Made by a program: the position numbers and the translations under genes. 64,000 nucleotides of DNA. It comes from Lancefieldella rimae ATCC 49626. GTDB lineage: Bacteria; Actinomycetota; Coriobacteriia; Coriobacteriales; Atopobiaceae. Each line of letters opens with the position of its first letter. Position 1 is the stretch's first letter. The notes below the pieces were generated by a model. It searched no databases. It was not told where the DNA came from and saw nothing but the letters and a program-made list of their open reading frames with translations. The stretch covers positions 62,001 through 126,000 of the forward strand of contig NZ_ACFE01000001.1 in NCBI RefSeq assembly GCF_000174015.1. Reading direction: 5' to 3'. This document shows positions 42,163 to 52,196 of the stretch, one piece after another.

Positions 42163-43212
42163 CTAGTAAACCATACCCATAGCGCTTCGCACCTCGTCCA
42201 AGGTAGCGTTTGCAATTTCATTTGCACGACGATTGCCCTCATGGAGCACTTCACGCACATAGTCGGGACGCTCTGCAATCTCTGCGCGCTTCTCGCGAAT
42301 TGGTGCAAAGTAGCTGTTTACGGCTTCGGTGACATACGCTTTGAGAGCACCGCCACCACCCATGCCAATTTCGTCGGCAATCCCTTTAGGGTCGCGACCG
42401 GTACAGATGGCAGCCGTAGTCAGAAGTGCTGAGACACCGGGTCGCATCTCGGGGTCAAAGGTAATCATGCGCTCGGAGTCGGTCTTGGATTTCTTGATGA
42501 GCCTGGCGGTTTCTTCCGCCGTCATGGAAAGGGAAATTGCGTTTCCGTAGGACTTGCTCATCTTGCGGCCGTCAAGTCCCGGAATCAATGGAGTAGAGGT
42601 TAGGAGGCCTGAAACCTCAGGAAAAACTTTTCCGTAGCGCTCGTTGAAGCGGCGGGCAATCTTGCCGGTAAGTTCAATGTGCGGCAGTTGATCGCGGCCG
42701 ACGGGCACAATGTTGCCCTTGCAGAAGAGGATGTCGCACGCCTGATGGACGGGGTAGGTAAGCAAAAGTCCGGTAAGCGCATGACCGGAGGCTTCCTGCT
42801 CGGCTTTAACGGTGGGGTTACGAAGCAACTCCGCCTCGGTGACCAGCGACAAAAACGGCAGCATAAGTTGGTTGAGCGCCGGTATGGCTGAGTGCGTGAA
42901 GATCATGGTCTTCTCGGGGTCAATGCCGCAGGCAAGGTAGTCAACAACCATGTTATAGACGTTGTCGGCAATATGCTCGGTGGTGTCGCGGTCAGTAATG
43001 ACCTGGTAGTCGGCGATGATTACGTTGGTATGTACGCCAAGGTTCTGCAGGCGCACGCGCTCAACGATGGTGCCAAAGTAATGGCCCAAGTGCAGTCTGC
43101 CCGTAGGACGATCTCCGGTAAGCATGGTGTAGTTTCCGGGATGCTCCGGCAGATCTGCTTGAATCTCATTTGAGCGACGGAGCGCCGCCTCGTAGCTGCC
43201 CTCATTTGGCAT
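42163..43212 (-). CDS. trpS: Tryptophanyl-tRNA synthetase
   Basis: Class I synthetase of 349 residues. The HIGH motif is in PTGRLHLGHYFG and KMSKS is in GRKMSKSYGNAI. The tryptophan-pocket and dimer segments (AEQEASGHALTGLLLTYPVHQACDIL, VGRDQLPHIELT) fit. Start 43212 follows GGGAG; a TTG four codons upstream is less likely. rlmD follows with one base between. Confidence 0.95.
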   Translation of the reverse strand: MPNEGSYEAALRRSNEIQADLPEHPGNYTMLTGDRPTGRLHLGHYFGTIVERVRLQNLGVHTNVIIADYQVITDRDTTEHIADNVYNMVVDYLACGIDPEKTMIFTHSAIPALNQLMLPFLSLVTEAELLRNPTVKAEQEASGHALTGLLLTYPVHQACDILFCKGNIVPVGRDQLPHIELTGKIARRFNERYGKVFPEVSGLLTSTPLIPGLDGRKMSKSYGNAISLSMTAEETARLIKKSKTDSERMITFDPEMRPGVSALLTTAAICTGRDPKGIADEIGMGGGGALKAYVTEAVNSYFAPIREKRAEIAERPDYVREVLHEGNRRANEIANATLDEVRSAMGMVY

Positions 43213-43288
43213 AAAAACTCCCAAACTTTCAAGTTCGTGCGCAGCGCCTCACTTAGACGCCCGCGTTCTCTAGTCAACAGTGCTTATT

Positions 43289-44023
43289 CTATCGCAAAGA
43301 CGGCCGAGCGCCTTTGAGGCTGGCGCGGACTTCTTTCCAGTTGGGATAGAAGGTGGCGAGAAGTGCATAGAATTCGCGGTTGTGTCCGCGAACGTAGAGG
43401 TGGGTGAGTTCGTGAGCGATAACGTACTTCAGGGCTTCTTTGTCATGTTCGGCGAGCTCAAGGTTAAGCGTGATGGTGCCTGTTTTGATGTTGCAGGATC
43501 CCCAGCGGCTTTTCATGCGACGTACTTTATACCGCGAGGCGTGTTTTTGAGCTTTTGTTTCCATGGCGACGGTGAGTTCAGGCAGGACCGTGCGCATCTC
43601 TTGGGCGAGAAACTCATCAAATGTTTTACGAATGGCTTGCTGTGAAGCTTCGGAGGCAAGGTCGTCCAGGTAGCGGTTGGGAAGCGTGATAACAACGTCG
43701 TGTGCAAAGATGTGTGCCGCCCGCTTGGGTCCGTGAATGATGCGCAGGTTGTATGGGTGTCCCCAAACGCTCACCGTATGTCCGGAGGCTATGGGAGTAG
43801 GAGTTCGGAAGTTCTTCTCGCCAAGTGAGGAGGTGCGAGAAAGAGCGGTGCGAATCCAATCAGATTTGGATTCGACAAAGGCGATTGCAGCCGCTTCGGA
43901 AGTGTGCCACGGATAGCTCACGTCAACGTGACCTTCTCGACTAACGCGCAGATTGATGTTCTTGACGCGCTTACGAGTGAGCTGTACGGAGATGTTTGCT
44001 ATCTGTACGGTTTTTGCGGTCAC
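43289..44023 (-). CDS. YgjP-like (M48/DUF45) zinc metallopeptidase
   Basis: Protein of 244 residues. Zinc motif HELTHL with a third ligand His in VRGHNREF, and the family block RRMKSRWGSC. I prefer GTG 44023, which has AAGGA 5 bases upstream; ATG 44062 is in frame but lacks a site. The biological substrate of this family is not known. Confidence 0.82.
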   Translation of the reverse strand: MTAKTVQIANISVQLTRKRVKNINLRVSREGHVDVSYPWHTSEAAAIAFVESKSDWIRTALSRTSSLGEKNFRTPTPIASGHTVSVWGHPYNLRIIHGPKRAAHIFAHDVVITLPNRYLDDLASEASQQAIRKTFDEFLAQEMRTVLPELTVAMETKAQKHASRYKVRRMKSRWGSCNIKTGTITLNLELAEHDKEALKYVIAHELTHLYVRGHNREFYALLATFYPNWKEVRASLKGARPSLR

Positions 44024-44144
44024 ATGAGTCCTTACCGTGATTTGGTTTATGGAGCGTAACATAGTATGACACGCACGTGACGCAGGGAATGGGGAGGCAG
44101 TATGGATAGATCGGTCCTGCGTATCTGAAAGCAAAACCTACAGA

Positions 44145-44173
44145 TTGTGAACATAGTGCGTTGATACTATAAA
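44145..44173 (+). promoter_or_regulatory. Promoter of the LPXTG protein gene
   Basis: TTGTGA (44145-44150) and TATAAA (44168-44173) are 17 bp apart. AGATTGTGAA recurs about 87 bp downstream before AT-rich DNA, a possible second promoter or regulator site. The rest of 44024-44277 holds no gene. Confidence 0.5.
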
Positions 44174-44277
44174 AACTTTGAATATTGTCTATAACAGTGC
44201 GATTTGTTATCTGATAGATTATATATAGATTGTGAAGATTTATTTATAAAGTTATTCGGGGTTATTCAGGAGGCACC

Positions 44278-47200
44278 ATGAAAAGAAAAGGTGCAATTTC
44301 AAGGATTATTCTTGTGGCGCTCGTAGCATTTTCAATGTCTATGCCGACTCCTGCGCTTGCGGAGATGAGCACAGAGTTTGGGAGTACTCCGGCACAGGGG
44401 TCTGCAGAAGCAGTCGGTACCACGGCTCCTGCACAAGCGGAGAAGAACAACAGTTTATCTACTGAGTCATCCGCTGAGCCGAATGAGCCGAAGGATGATA
44501 ACGTCAAGCATGAAGAAACTCGCACGGAGGCAAACTCCACATCAGAGGCACCTGCAAGCGATTCTTCCGAAAGTTCTACCAACTCTCAAACAGAACCTGA
44601 AAAAACTCAAGCCCAAACTCAGGCCAAGGAAGACTCTCAGAAAAACCTTACCCAAGAGACTTGGACAACAACTGCTTCTGACGGCACTCAGATAACGGTC
44701 TCGGGAAAGCTCCCTTCCGACGGTAGCGTGTCAGCTGTTCCGACAAATACCTCCATTAAAGGTCAGACAACACTTCTCGCCTTTGATATTACTATTCGCG
44801 ATGCCCATGGAACAAAATGGGAGCCGGCCGGCTCGCCAATCGCCGTAAACATTTCCTCCTCCCGCATTTCCGGCAACTCCGTCTCGGTCTGGCATATTTC
44901 TGACAGTTCATCCGTAGAGCAGGTGAGCAGCCCTACATCTGCTACAGGCTCCGTGTCTTTTACGGCAAAAGGCTTTTCAGTCTATGCCGTAACTACACCT
45001 GATACACACTTCACAAAAACCTATCGTTTTCATGTAATAGATGCATCCGGTACCGATTCCATTGTGTCAACTCAGAAACTCTCTGATGATGAGCGCTTGA
45101 TAGAGCCTGCTACTCCATCCGGAGACGGAACGTTCCGCGGATGGAAAACTTCTTCGGGATCTACCTTTACTGACTTTGGAAAGACTGCCGCTGAGCTTAA
45201 CGGCGCTGCCCTTGATGCTGCGGCTGAAGCATCCCCGGTTGATCTGTATGCATCTTTCACTGCATCCAATCGCCATGTCGTTTACTTCATGTCTGCTACC
45301 GATTCAAACCGCGTGCTCAGTGCAGTGACGTATGCGGATGGCGACATCATTCAAGGTAGCAGTATTCTTCCGCTCGTAAATACCGGAAATCCTGAAACGC
45401 AGGCCGTGGGCTGGTCTCGCACAAAAGGAGCAACCCAGCCGGATGCAAGTCTCGGTACCATCGACGGTCAGGATGTCTATCTTTGGCCTGTTGTCAAAGC
45501 CGGACATAGCATCACCTTTGATAGCGCTGGTGGATCTTCCGTGGCTACCGAGTATATTGATACGGATGATGTAACCGTTGCGCCGAGCAATCCAACAAGA
45601 ACCGGATATACCTTTGCAGGTTGGAAGACTTCCAATGGTACAACCTTCACTTTTGGGTCAAAGCTTACCCAATCCATTCACCTTACCGCTTCATGGACAC
45701 CAAATGCCAATACGGTCTATCATGTGAACTATTGGATACAGAAGTCTACTGATCCTTACAATGCAGCTGCAGCCGATAAAACCTATACTTTATATACCGT
45801 CCAAGGTTATACGGCCGCTACTGACGCTACCGTCTCTCCTGCAACTACAGACGTTGCATCAAAAATTGCTGCTATCAATGGCCAGTATTATGGACATTTA
45901 TTCCTTGATACCGAGCGGAGTGACGGCTCTGCTACGGTTGCTGCAGATGGCAGCACAACTCTAAACGTGTACCTTGATCGTTCGCTGGTACGTGTTAATT
46001 TTTACAATAGCAAGGCTGACTATACTAATGATGCCGATAAGACAGGGGTTGAAAACTACTCAGGCAATGCTGCCCATACGTTCTTAGGGCTCTACGGCGC
46101 AACATTTACGCCTATTGAACCTGAAGCAGGGTATCGCTGGTTTGACGGTAATCTTTGGTATGCCCAGAGTCCTTCTAGCTTTAAATCACCAGGCAGCAGA
46201 AATCGCACGGCAAGCCGTTTCGATTTTTATCCTTATAAGGTGAATCTGACCAAAAACTTTGCTATATACACCGATAAAGCTGATGGAAACGGCTACAGTG
46301 CAAATAATGCTTCTTGGATACCTGCCGATGGAACATTTAGTTTCAGTACAAACCAGGCAATGTATTCTTACGTCAAGTACGGCTATTACACGCCTACCGG
46401 AACTCCTAAAGACCCGAAAGATCTAAACCTCGATACTGACGTTACTCAGTGGTTTGATATTTCTAAGGGAGAAGGTCCTGCGATATATGATGCTGCCAGT
46501 GGAGACGTTGCCTTCAAGCCTCTTCCTGCAAAATATCTCGTCATGGTCAGAAAGCGCATTATTTATAATCTGACTCTCAAAAACGCGGCAACTTCCGTTA
46601 CCTCTGAAACCACAATCTCAACGGAACAGCGTAAATATGGAGCTTCGTTGGCCGACATCTCAAACTCAACGCCAAGCCGCCCTGCCGGATTGCCACAGTA
46701 CTACCGATTTGCTGGCTGGTATCGAGACGCTCAGCTGACCATGCCTCTCACCTCTGATAATTCCATGTCTTCAAGTGATACCTCTCTGTATGCTAAATGG
46801 GAGCCGGTACCCGTTAATGTCACGTATGTGTACAACAATGGAACACCCAACAAGACCGTGTCAGTACCTGCGCAAACAACCCTCGATGAACCGACGGGGA
46901 TAACGCGCGATGGCTATGTTCTTGTCGCATGGCTTCGAAACGATGGAAAGCCGTATCGTTTTGGAAGTCCCGTGACGGAAGACATTACCCTTACAGCCAA
47001 ATGGGTTCCGATAAACCAGACGCATACCATCACCTACGATCTTGCCGGTGGTACAGGCTCTGTTTCAGATCCGATGCACTATGCCGAAGGTTCTGATATT
47101 CGTGTGCTCGATGCTTCCGGTGTGACTCCTCCTGCAGGCTCCCGTGGGTTCATTTGCTGGGTTGCAAGTGACGGAACGCGCTACTATCCGGGAGATTTGA

Positions 47201-47661
47201 TTCCGATGGAAACTTCGGATATTTCCCTGCGCGCCGTGTGGGCAAACTCCAATGCCGTACGTCTTGCGTATGATCTCAACTACAAAGGCGCTCCCGATCG
47301 TACGTACTCAGATTTCGTTGAGTCAAACGATACGCTTATCATTGATGCGGCAGATCCGGTGCGAGCAGGATATCGCTTCTTAGGCTGGTCCATCTCAAAA
47401 GAGGGTGGAGAGCTGCTTCATCGGGGCGATAAGGTGGAAGTTGACACCATAAACGCAGAGGGAAATGTCCTTTATGCTCAGTGGGAACGTATTGATGAGC
47501 CAACGCCTGCTGAAAATAAGACGGCTTCAACAAAGGCTCCCGGTGCACTTCCCGATACGGGGGATAATTCGCCTGCCATGATTTTCTCGCTTGCTGCTAC
47601 CGGTCTGTTTGTGCTTGTAGCATCCACTCTGCATCGTCGTCGCACAGAGCCTCAGGCATAG
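44278..47661 (+). CDS. LPXTG-anchored surface protein with InlB-type repeats
   Basis: Protein of 1127 residues. A signal peptide (MKRKGAISRIILVALVAFSM, cleavage after PALA near residue 28) leads into a Ser/Thr/Glu-rich stalk (30-120). Several Listeria-Bacteroides InlB B-repeats follow (for example ITFDSAGGSSV ... TRTGYTFAGWKT ... LTASW near 405-475, and four or five more between 760 and 1070). The sorting signal LPDTG (1091-1095), a hydrophobic helix and the tail HRRRTEPQA complete it. It would be linked to peptidoglycan by sortase and is a likely adhesin. AGGAGG precedes the ATG. It is monocistronic. Confidence 0.9.
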   Translation: MKRKGAISRIILVALVAFSMSMPTPALAEMSTEFGSTPAQGSAEAVGTTAPAQAEKNNSLSTESSAEPNEPKDDNVKHEETRTEANSTSEAPASDSSESSTNSQTEPEKTQAQTQAKEDSQKNLTQETWTTTASDGTQITVSGKLPSDGSVSAVPTNTSIKGQTTLLAFDITIRDAHGTKWEPAGSPIAVNISSSRISGNSVSVWHISDSSSVEQVSSPTSATGSVSFTAKGFSVYAVTTPDTHFTKTYRFHVIDASGTDSIVSTQKLSDDERLIEPATPSGDGTFRGWKTSSGSTFTDFGKTAAELNGAALDAAAEASPVDLYASFTASNRHVVYFMSATDSNRVLSAVTYADGDIIQGSSILPLVNTGNPETQAVGWSRTKGATQPDASLGTIDGQDVYLWPVVKAGHSITFDSAGGSSVATEYIDTDDVTVAPSNPTRTGYTFAGWKTSNGTTFTFGSKLTQSIHLTASWTPNANTVYHVNYWIQKSTDPYNAAAADKTYTLYTVQGYTAATDATVSPATTDVASKIAAINGQYYGHLFLDTERSDGSATVAADGSTTLNVYLDRSLVRVNFYNSKADYTNDADKTGVENYSGNAAHTFLGLYGATFTPIEPEAGYRWFDGNLWYAQSPSSFKSPGSRNRTASRFDFYPYKVNLTKNFAIYTDKADGNGYSANNASWIPADGTFSFSTNQAMYSYVKYGYYTPTGTPKDPKDLNLDTDVTQWFDISKGEGPAIYDAASGDVAFKPLPAKYLVMVRKRIIYNLTLKNAATSVTSETTISTEQRKYGASLADISNSTPSRPAGLPQYYRFAGWYRDAQLTMPLTSDNSMSSSDTSLYAKWEPVPVNVTYVYNNGTPNKTVSVPAQTTLDEPTGITRDGYVLVAWLRNDGKPYRFGSPVTEDITLTAKWVPINQTHTITYDLAGGTGSVSDPMHYAEGSDIRVLDASGVTPPAGSRGFICWVASDGTRYYPGDLIPMETSDISLRAVWANSNAVRLAYDLNYKGAPDRTYSDFVESNDTLIIDAADPVRAGYRFLGWSISKEGGELLHRGDKVEVDTINAEGNVLYAQWERIDEPTPAENKTASTKAPGALPDTGDNSPAMIFSLAATGLFVLVASTLHRRRTEPQA

Positions 47662-47723
47662 AGCCACGATTATGATTCGGTGAGTTACGGACAAGCAGTA
47701 GTAAAAGATAGCAACAGTAACTT

Positions 47724-47755
47724 AAAAGGGCGCAGCAAAAACGCTGTGCCCTTTT
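47724..47755. terminator. Bidirectional terminator between the surface protein and pflA
   Basis: AAAAGGGCGCAGC / GCTGTGCCCTTTT form a 13-bp stem (one G-U) with a 6-base loop. A/T runs on both sides allow termination in both directions for the convergent genes. Confidence 0.88.
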
Positions 47756-47802
47756 ATTAGCTTGTTTTATACGTGAGGTTTTGTGCGGTGGCAATGCGCC
47801 AG

Positions 47803-48624
47803 CTACAAACCTAGTCGTTTGCGTTCAAGAGCGCGGGCGATGAGAATCTGTTTGCGGATCTCGGGAATACGCTTAGGATCCATGGCAGGTACGCCGGAGA
47901 GACGGTAGGGTATGCCAAGTTCTTCGTATTTCTTGGTGCCCATGGTGTGATAGGGGAGCACGTCAAGGCCAATGACGTTGTTCCAGTGGGCTATAATGCG
48001 GCCCACGCCGGCAAGCTCTGCGGGAGAGTCAGTATATCCCGGTACGACAACATGGCGAATGAGTACGGGAATCTTACGCCGGGACAACTCGTTGCCAAAG
48101 GTAAGCGGTCGTTCCGGTCCCACTTCACAGAGCGCGTGGTGCCCTTTGGGATCCGAGTGTTTGATGTCGAGAAGTACTAGGTCAGTATTGGCCAGCAGCC
48201 GTTCAAACAGTTCCGGATGGTGCGGGTCATACGTGATGCCGGAGGAATCCAGACAGGTGTGAATGTGTCCTTTAGGGTCGGTGTGAGCGGCTTCAAACAG
48301 CGCGCCGACAAACGCGGGTTGAGCCAGCGGCTCGCCGCCCGTTGCGGTAATGCCGCCTTTACGGTAAAAAGGTCGGTTGCGGTCGTAGAGCGCGAGCACG
48401 TCCGCCACGCTCTTCTCATGTCCAATGCCAAACTTCCACGTATCGGGGTTATGACAGTAGGCGCAGCGCATGGGGCAGCCCTGCATGAAGACCACCAAGC
48501 GCGTGCCGGGACCGTCAACCGTGCCGAACGTCTCAATGGAATGAACCCGCCCACGCACGGTGAGCGGGTTCTGATCTGCAGATCGTTCGCATGAATTGTC
48601 TGGGGTATGTTGCGATTCAGACAT
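47803..48624 (-). CDS. pflA: Pyruvate formate-lyase-activating enzyme
   Basis: Radical SAM enzyme of 273 residues that installs the glycyl radical on PFL. The cluster motif is GCPMRCAYCHNPDTW (CxxxCxxC), preceded by the GTVDGPGTRLVVFMQ segment shared by activases; TGGEPL is the SAM-binding motif. The start at 48624 has AAGGA upstream. It is the last gene of the pfl group, 32 bases behind the glycyl-radical gene. Confidence 0.95.
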   Translation of the reverse strand: MSESQHTPDNSCERSADQNPLTVRGRVHSIETFGTVDGPGTRLVVFMQGCPMRCAYCHNPDTWKFGIGHEKSVADVLALYDRNRPFYRKGGITATGGEPLAQPAFVGALFEAAHTDPKGHIHTCLDSSGITYDPHHPELFERLLANTDLVLLDIKHSDPKGHHALCEVGPERPLTFGNELSRRKIPVLIRHVVVPGYTDSPAELAGVGRIIAHWNNVIGLDVLPYHTMGTKKYEELGIPYRLSGVPAMDPKRIPEIRKQILIARALERKRLGL

Positions 48625-48656
48625 GAGAGAAACGGATCCTTGTGCTTGAAAAAATC

Positions 48657-48908
48657 CTACAGTGCCTCGTGGAAGGTGCGGGAAATAACGTCGTCCTGCT
48701 GCTCTTTGGTAAGCGAGTTGAACTTGACGGCATATCCGGAAACACGAATGGTAAGCTGCGGATACTTCTCAGGATGTGCCTGGGCATCAAGCAGGGTATC
48801 TTTAGTGAATACGTTGACGTTGAGGTGGTGTCCGCCCTTCTCGGCATAGCCATCAATCATGCTGACAAGGTTATCTACCTGCTCGGGTGCTACTTCGTTT
48901 GCTTTCAT
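48657..48908 (-). CDS. Stand-alone glycyl-radical subunit of pyruvate formate-lyase
   Basis: Protein of 83 residues equal to the last part of a normal [41 protein letters not shown] ... SRTFHEAL. The radical glycine is Gly58 in RVSGYAV. AAAGGAG precedes its own ATG, and the 21 N-terminal residues before [11 protein letters not shown] look like a new gene start and not a frameshift scar. It resembles GrcA/YfiD, which repairs broken PFL, but here the large subunit has no radical domain at all, so this protein must supply it. Confidence 0.92.
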   Translation of the reverse strand: MKANEVAPEQVDNLVSMIDGYAEKGGHHLNVNVFTKDTLLDAQAHPEKYPQLTIRVSGYAVKFNSLTKEQQDDVISRTFHEAL

Positions 48909-48930
48909 GGTTTCTCCTTTGAGTATATGT

Positions 48931-48955
48931 GGCGAGAAGCACGGCGCTTCTCGCC
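48931..48955 (-). terminator. Perfect GCGAGAAG-type hairpin between the two pfl genes
   Basis: GGCGAGAAGC and GCTTCTCGCC form a 10-bp stem with a 5-base loop in the 53-bp gap. No T-run follows, so it may stabilise or partly attenuate the transcript and set the ratio of the two subunits. Confidence 0.7.
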
Positions 48956-48961
48956 AAGTTG

Positions 48962-51142
48962 TTATGAACGGTCTTCGGCGCCTTCCGATGCGGACGGATC
49001 CGCCTCACAAGCGCAGTCAACGTGGTTTTCGATGCCGACATTGCTGAGGTCAAGATCGGAAAAATCAATGCCGTCGAGGTTGAGTTCATCTTCGTGGAAG
49101 AGGATGTCGTTGCCCTTACCAAGCGCATTGGGGATGATTGAGAACGTGTTGGAGATGCCGTCCTGAGCGTCTCCGAAGGGGAGCTTTGCCACGGAGGCCA
49201 AGGATGCTACGGCGCCGTGCGTATCGCGACGGTGCATAGGGTTGGCGCCCGGTGCAAAGGGAGCTCCGGCACGACGTCCGTCAGGAGTATTGCCGGTTGC
49301 TTTGCCGTAGACCACGTTTGAGGTGATGGTCAGAATGGAGGTGGTAGGTACGGAATCGCGGTAGGTGCCGGTCTCGCGGACAAACTTCATGAAGACCTCA
49401 ACGATATCGTGAGCGATGGTATCCACACGGTCGTCATCATTGCCGTACTTGGGGAAGTCTCCCTCAATCTCGTAGTCAACGACCAATCCGTCATCGTTTC
49501 TGATGGCTTTGACCTTGGCATACTTGATGGCGGAAAGCGAGTCTGCAACAACGGAAAGACCCGCAATGCCCGTAGCAAACCAGCGGTGTACGTGCTCGTC
49601 GTGGAGCGCCATCTGAATGCGCTCATAGCTGTACTTATCGTGCATATAGTGGATGGCGTTGAGGGTGTTGACATACACGCCTGCAAGCCAGTTCATCATG
49701 TCCAAGTACTTACTCATGACATCGTCGAAGTCAAGGTAGTCTCCTTCGACGGGCTGAAAACGAGGGCCAATCTGGTCGCCGGTTTTCTCGTCACGGCCGC
49801 CGTTGATGGCGTAGAGCAAACACTTTGCTAGGTTGGCGCGGGCGCCGAAGAACTGCATCTCTTTGCCGATGCGCATTGAGCTGACGCAGCAGGCAATGGC
49901 GTAGTCATCGCCGTGATAGACGCGCATGAGATCATCGTTTTCGTACTGGATGGAGCTGGTGGTGATGGAAATCTTGGCGCAGTAGCGCTTGAAGTTTTCC
50001 GGCAGGCGCACCGACCAAAGTACCGTAAGGTTTGGCTCGGGGCTGGTACCCATGTTCTCAAGCGTGTGAAGCCAACGGAAAGCCGACTTGGTAACCTGCG
50101 AGCGACCGTCAACACCCATACCGCCGATGGATTCGGTTACCCACTGAGGATCTCCCGAGAAGAGCTCGTTGTATTCAGGGGTACGTGCAAACTTCACCAT
50201 GCGGAGTTTCATAACCAAATGATCAACAAATTCCTGGATCTCGGACTCGGTGAAGGTACCTTCGGCAAGATCGCGCTCAGCATAAATGTCGAGGAAGGTG
50301 GTGTTGCGGCCGATGGACATGGCAGCGCCGTTTTGCTCTTTAACTGAGGCAAGGTAGCCCATGTAGAGCCACTGTACCGCCTCCTGGAAGTTGCGAGCAG
50401 GACGTCCAAGCTCCAAGCCGTAAATGTCACTGAGCTTTCGCAACTCACCGAGGGCGCGAATCTGCTCCGAGAGCTCTTCGCGGTGACGAATGGTCTTCTC
50501 GTCCATGGTTTTATGCGTACCGGCTTTTTCGGCCTTCTTTTCCTCGATAAGCGCATCGACACCGTAAAGGGCAACACGGCGATAATCGCCGATGATGCGG
50601 CCACGGCCGTATGCATCCGGAAGACCGGTGATGATGTGGGAATGACGGCAAGCACGCATCTCATCCGTGTAGACGTCAAAGACACCGGCGTTGTGGGTCT
50701 TGCGACGGTTGGTATAGAAGTCAACGATTTCGGGGTCAACTTCATAGCCGTAAGCTTTGCAGGCAGCCACGGCCATACGGATGCCGCCGTCAACCATAAG
50801 GGCACGCTTCAGCGGCTTGTCCGTCTGAAGACCGACGATCTTCTCGAGAGACTGATCGATATAGCCTGCCTTGTGCGAGGTGATGGTGGAGACCACCTTG
50901 GTGTCCATATCAATGACCCCGCCGTTTGTCGTCTCTTGCGCAAAGAGATTCATGACATCGGCCCAAAGCTTAGTGGTTGCTTCGGTGGGGCCGGCCAAAA
51001 ACGACTCGTCACCCTCATAGGGGGTATAGTTTTTCTGGATGAAATCGCGGACATCAATAGCGTGGTTCCAGTTACCGTGGGTAAAGTTACGCCATGCAAT
51101 TGATTGGTCTTCTGTGAGGACCACTTCTGCGCCTACTTGCAT
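48962..51142 (-). CDS. pflB: Pyruvate formate-lyase catalytic subunit lacking the glycyl-radical domain
   Basis: Cleaves pyruvate with CoA to acetyl-CoA and formate. The 726 residues follow E. coli PFL closely through the ten-stranded barrel: active-site Cys418-Cys419 in [14 protein letters not shown] (same numbering as E. coli), [16 protein letters not shown] and [26 protein letters not shown]. The protein then ends in an acidic tail ([12 protein letters not shown]) where the radical domain should begin. Start 51142 follows GAGGAG. The missing domain is encoded next, at 48657. Confidence 0.95.
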   Translation of the reverse strand: MQVGAEVVLTEDQSIAWRNFTHGNWNHAIDVRDFIQKNYTPYEGDESFLAGPTEATTKLWADVMNLFAQETTNGGVIDMDTKVVSTITSHKAGYIDQSLEKIVGLQTDKPLKRALMVDGGIRMAVAACKAYGYEVDPEIVDFYTNRRKTHNAGVFDVYTDEMRACRHSHIITGLPDAYGRGRIIGDYRRVALYGVDALIEEKKAEKAGTHKTMDEKTIRHREELSEQIRALGELRKLSDIYGLELGRPARNFQEAVQWLYMGYLASVKEQNGAAMSIGRNTTFLDIYAERDLAEGTFTESEIQEFVDHLVMKLRMVKFARTPEYNELFSGDPQWVTESIGGMGVDGRSQVTKSAFRWLHTLENMGTSPEPNLTVLWSVRLPENFKRYCAKISITTSSIQYENDDLMRVYHGDDYAIACCVSSMRIGKEMQFFGARANLAKCLLYAINGGRDEKTGDQIGPRFQPVEGDYLDFDDVMSKYLDMMNWLAGVYVNTLNAIHYMHDKYSYERIQMALHDEHVHRWFATGIAGLSVVADSLSAIKYAKVKAIRNDDGLVVDYEIEGDFPKYGNDDDRVDTIAHDIVEVFMKFVRETGTYRDSVPTTSILTITSNVVYGKATGNTPDGRRAGAPFAPGANPMHRRDTHGAVASLASVAKLPFGDAQDGISNTFSIIPNALGKGNDILFHEDELNLDGIDFSDLDLSNVGIENHVDCACEADPSASEGAEDRS

Positions 51143-51352
51143 AACACACTCCTCTTTTGCAGCTCCGATGACGGGCGCTGCCTTGGGCCGGAAATTACGG
51201 TGGCAAAACTCCTCTTTTTGCCACTTCCAGCAATTACTACAACGTTCGTTTTCAGACCACTGGGTTTGTGTATAGCAAGTACCTGACACACACGATAAGC
51301 GCACAAAAGGCATTTCCTAAGACACTTGGTCAGTGATTAACTCTACTCTACA

Positions 51353-51382
51353 TATAGTGTGTGATGCAAGTGATTCTCACAA
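51353..51382 (-). promoter_or_regulatory. Candidate promoter of the pfl operon
   Basis: On the minus strand TTGTGA (51382-51377) and ACTATA (51358-51353) are 18 bp apart, about 210 bases before the start, leaving a long leader. The 409-bp gap 51143-51551 holds no other recognised gene. A TTGTGA-TCAC pair near the -35 resembles part of a redox-regulator site but not a full consensus. Confidence 0.4.
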
Positions 51383-51551
51383 CATTTGGCGGTTTTTGGA
51401 TAATAAGGAGCGATGCTCGTGGCACACTGACATACGCACATCAGTATAAGATGTGAATTAGAAGTCAGAATGGTGTATACAACAAGTATGAAGTCATAAA
51501 AGTGATACCCTTTATTTGCTGAGATTCACTGAGGTAAAATTTGTCAGGTAG

Positions 51552-52178
51552 ATGACGTACGTAAAGGCTGGTGGCATGGGTAGTACCTGCGGAACAGATG
51601 CTGGAAAAACCGCACTTCGTAAAGAACAACGCAAGGTAAGGGATTTTGTGCCTGAGCGTGTTCGTGCTACCTTGGACGCTCGCATTTTGGCCAATCTTCA
51701 AGCGTCTTCTGAATATCAGGATGCTGATTTAGTCTTGACGTATGTCTCTATGGACTCAGAGGTGGATACACGTACCATTATTGCCGAGGCGCTAGAATCA
51801 GGTAAGCGCGTTGCTATTCCTCGCTGTACTGCCGAGAAGACCCTTGAATTTGTAGAGATTTCTTCTCTTCAAGGTCTTCATCAAAGCAGGTTTGGCATGC
51901 TTGAGCCTGATGCTTCTCTACCTGCATTAAAGACACCGGAATTTGTGGGATCTATTTGTTTGGTACCCGGACTGGTGTTTGATGGATTAGGTAATCGCAT
52001 TGGGTATGGCGGAGGATACTACGACCGCTTTCTTGCATTTTACCCCGGCCATAAGATTGCACTGGTTCGTACACGACAGCTAAGCTGCAATGAACTCCCA
52101 CATGAAGCTCATGACATCGCCATTGATCTTCTGGTTACCGATCAGCGTATTTGGCGTGTAAATAACAATTTCAAATAA
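51552..52178 (+). CDS. 5-formyltetrahydrofolate cyclo-ligase
   Basis: Converts 5-formyl-THF to 5,10-methenyl-THF with ATP. Length 208 residues. The basic N-terminus ALRKEQRKVR and the signature LVPGLVFDGLGNRIGYGGGYYDRFL are diagnostic. The start is either ATG 51552 (AGG upstream) or ATG 51576. It complements the folate genes at the window start. Confidence 0.92.
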   Translation: MTYVKAGGMGSTCGTDAGKTALRKEQRKVRDFVPERVRATLDARILANLQASSEYQDADLVLTYVSMDSEVDTRTIIAEALESGKRVAIPRCTAEKTLEFVEISSLQGLHQSRFGMLEPDASLPALKTPEFVGSICLVPGLVFDGLGNRIGYGGGYYDRFLAFYPGHKIALVRTRQLSCNELPHEAHDIAIDLLVTDQRIWRVNNNFK

Positions 52179-52196
52179 TGCGAGCTAACGTGAGTC

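Noticed and set aside
48909-48961. Frameshift or sequencing error breaking pfl
   Set aside because: The large protein ends in its own tail, the gap contains a designed-looking hairpin, and the small gene has a proper ribosome site and new N-terminus; a simple indel would not give this.
50483-51103. 206-codon frame antisense to pfl
   Set aside because: Shadow of a strongly coding region with biased codons.
51143-51551. Rex or FNR binding site before pfl
   Set aside because: A TTGTGA and a TCAC are near each other but spacing and symmetry do not match either consensus.
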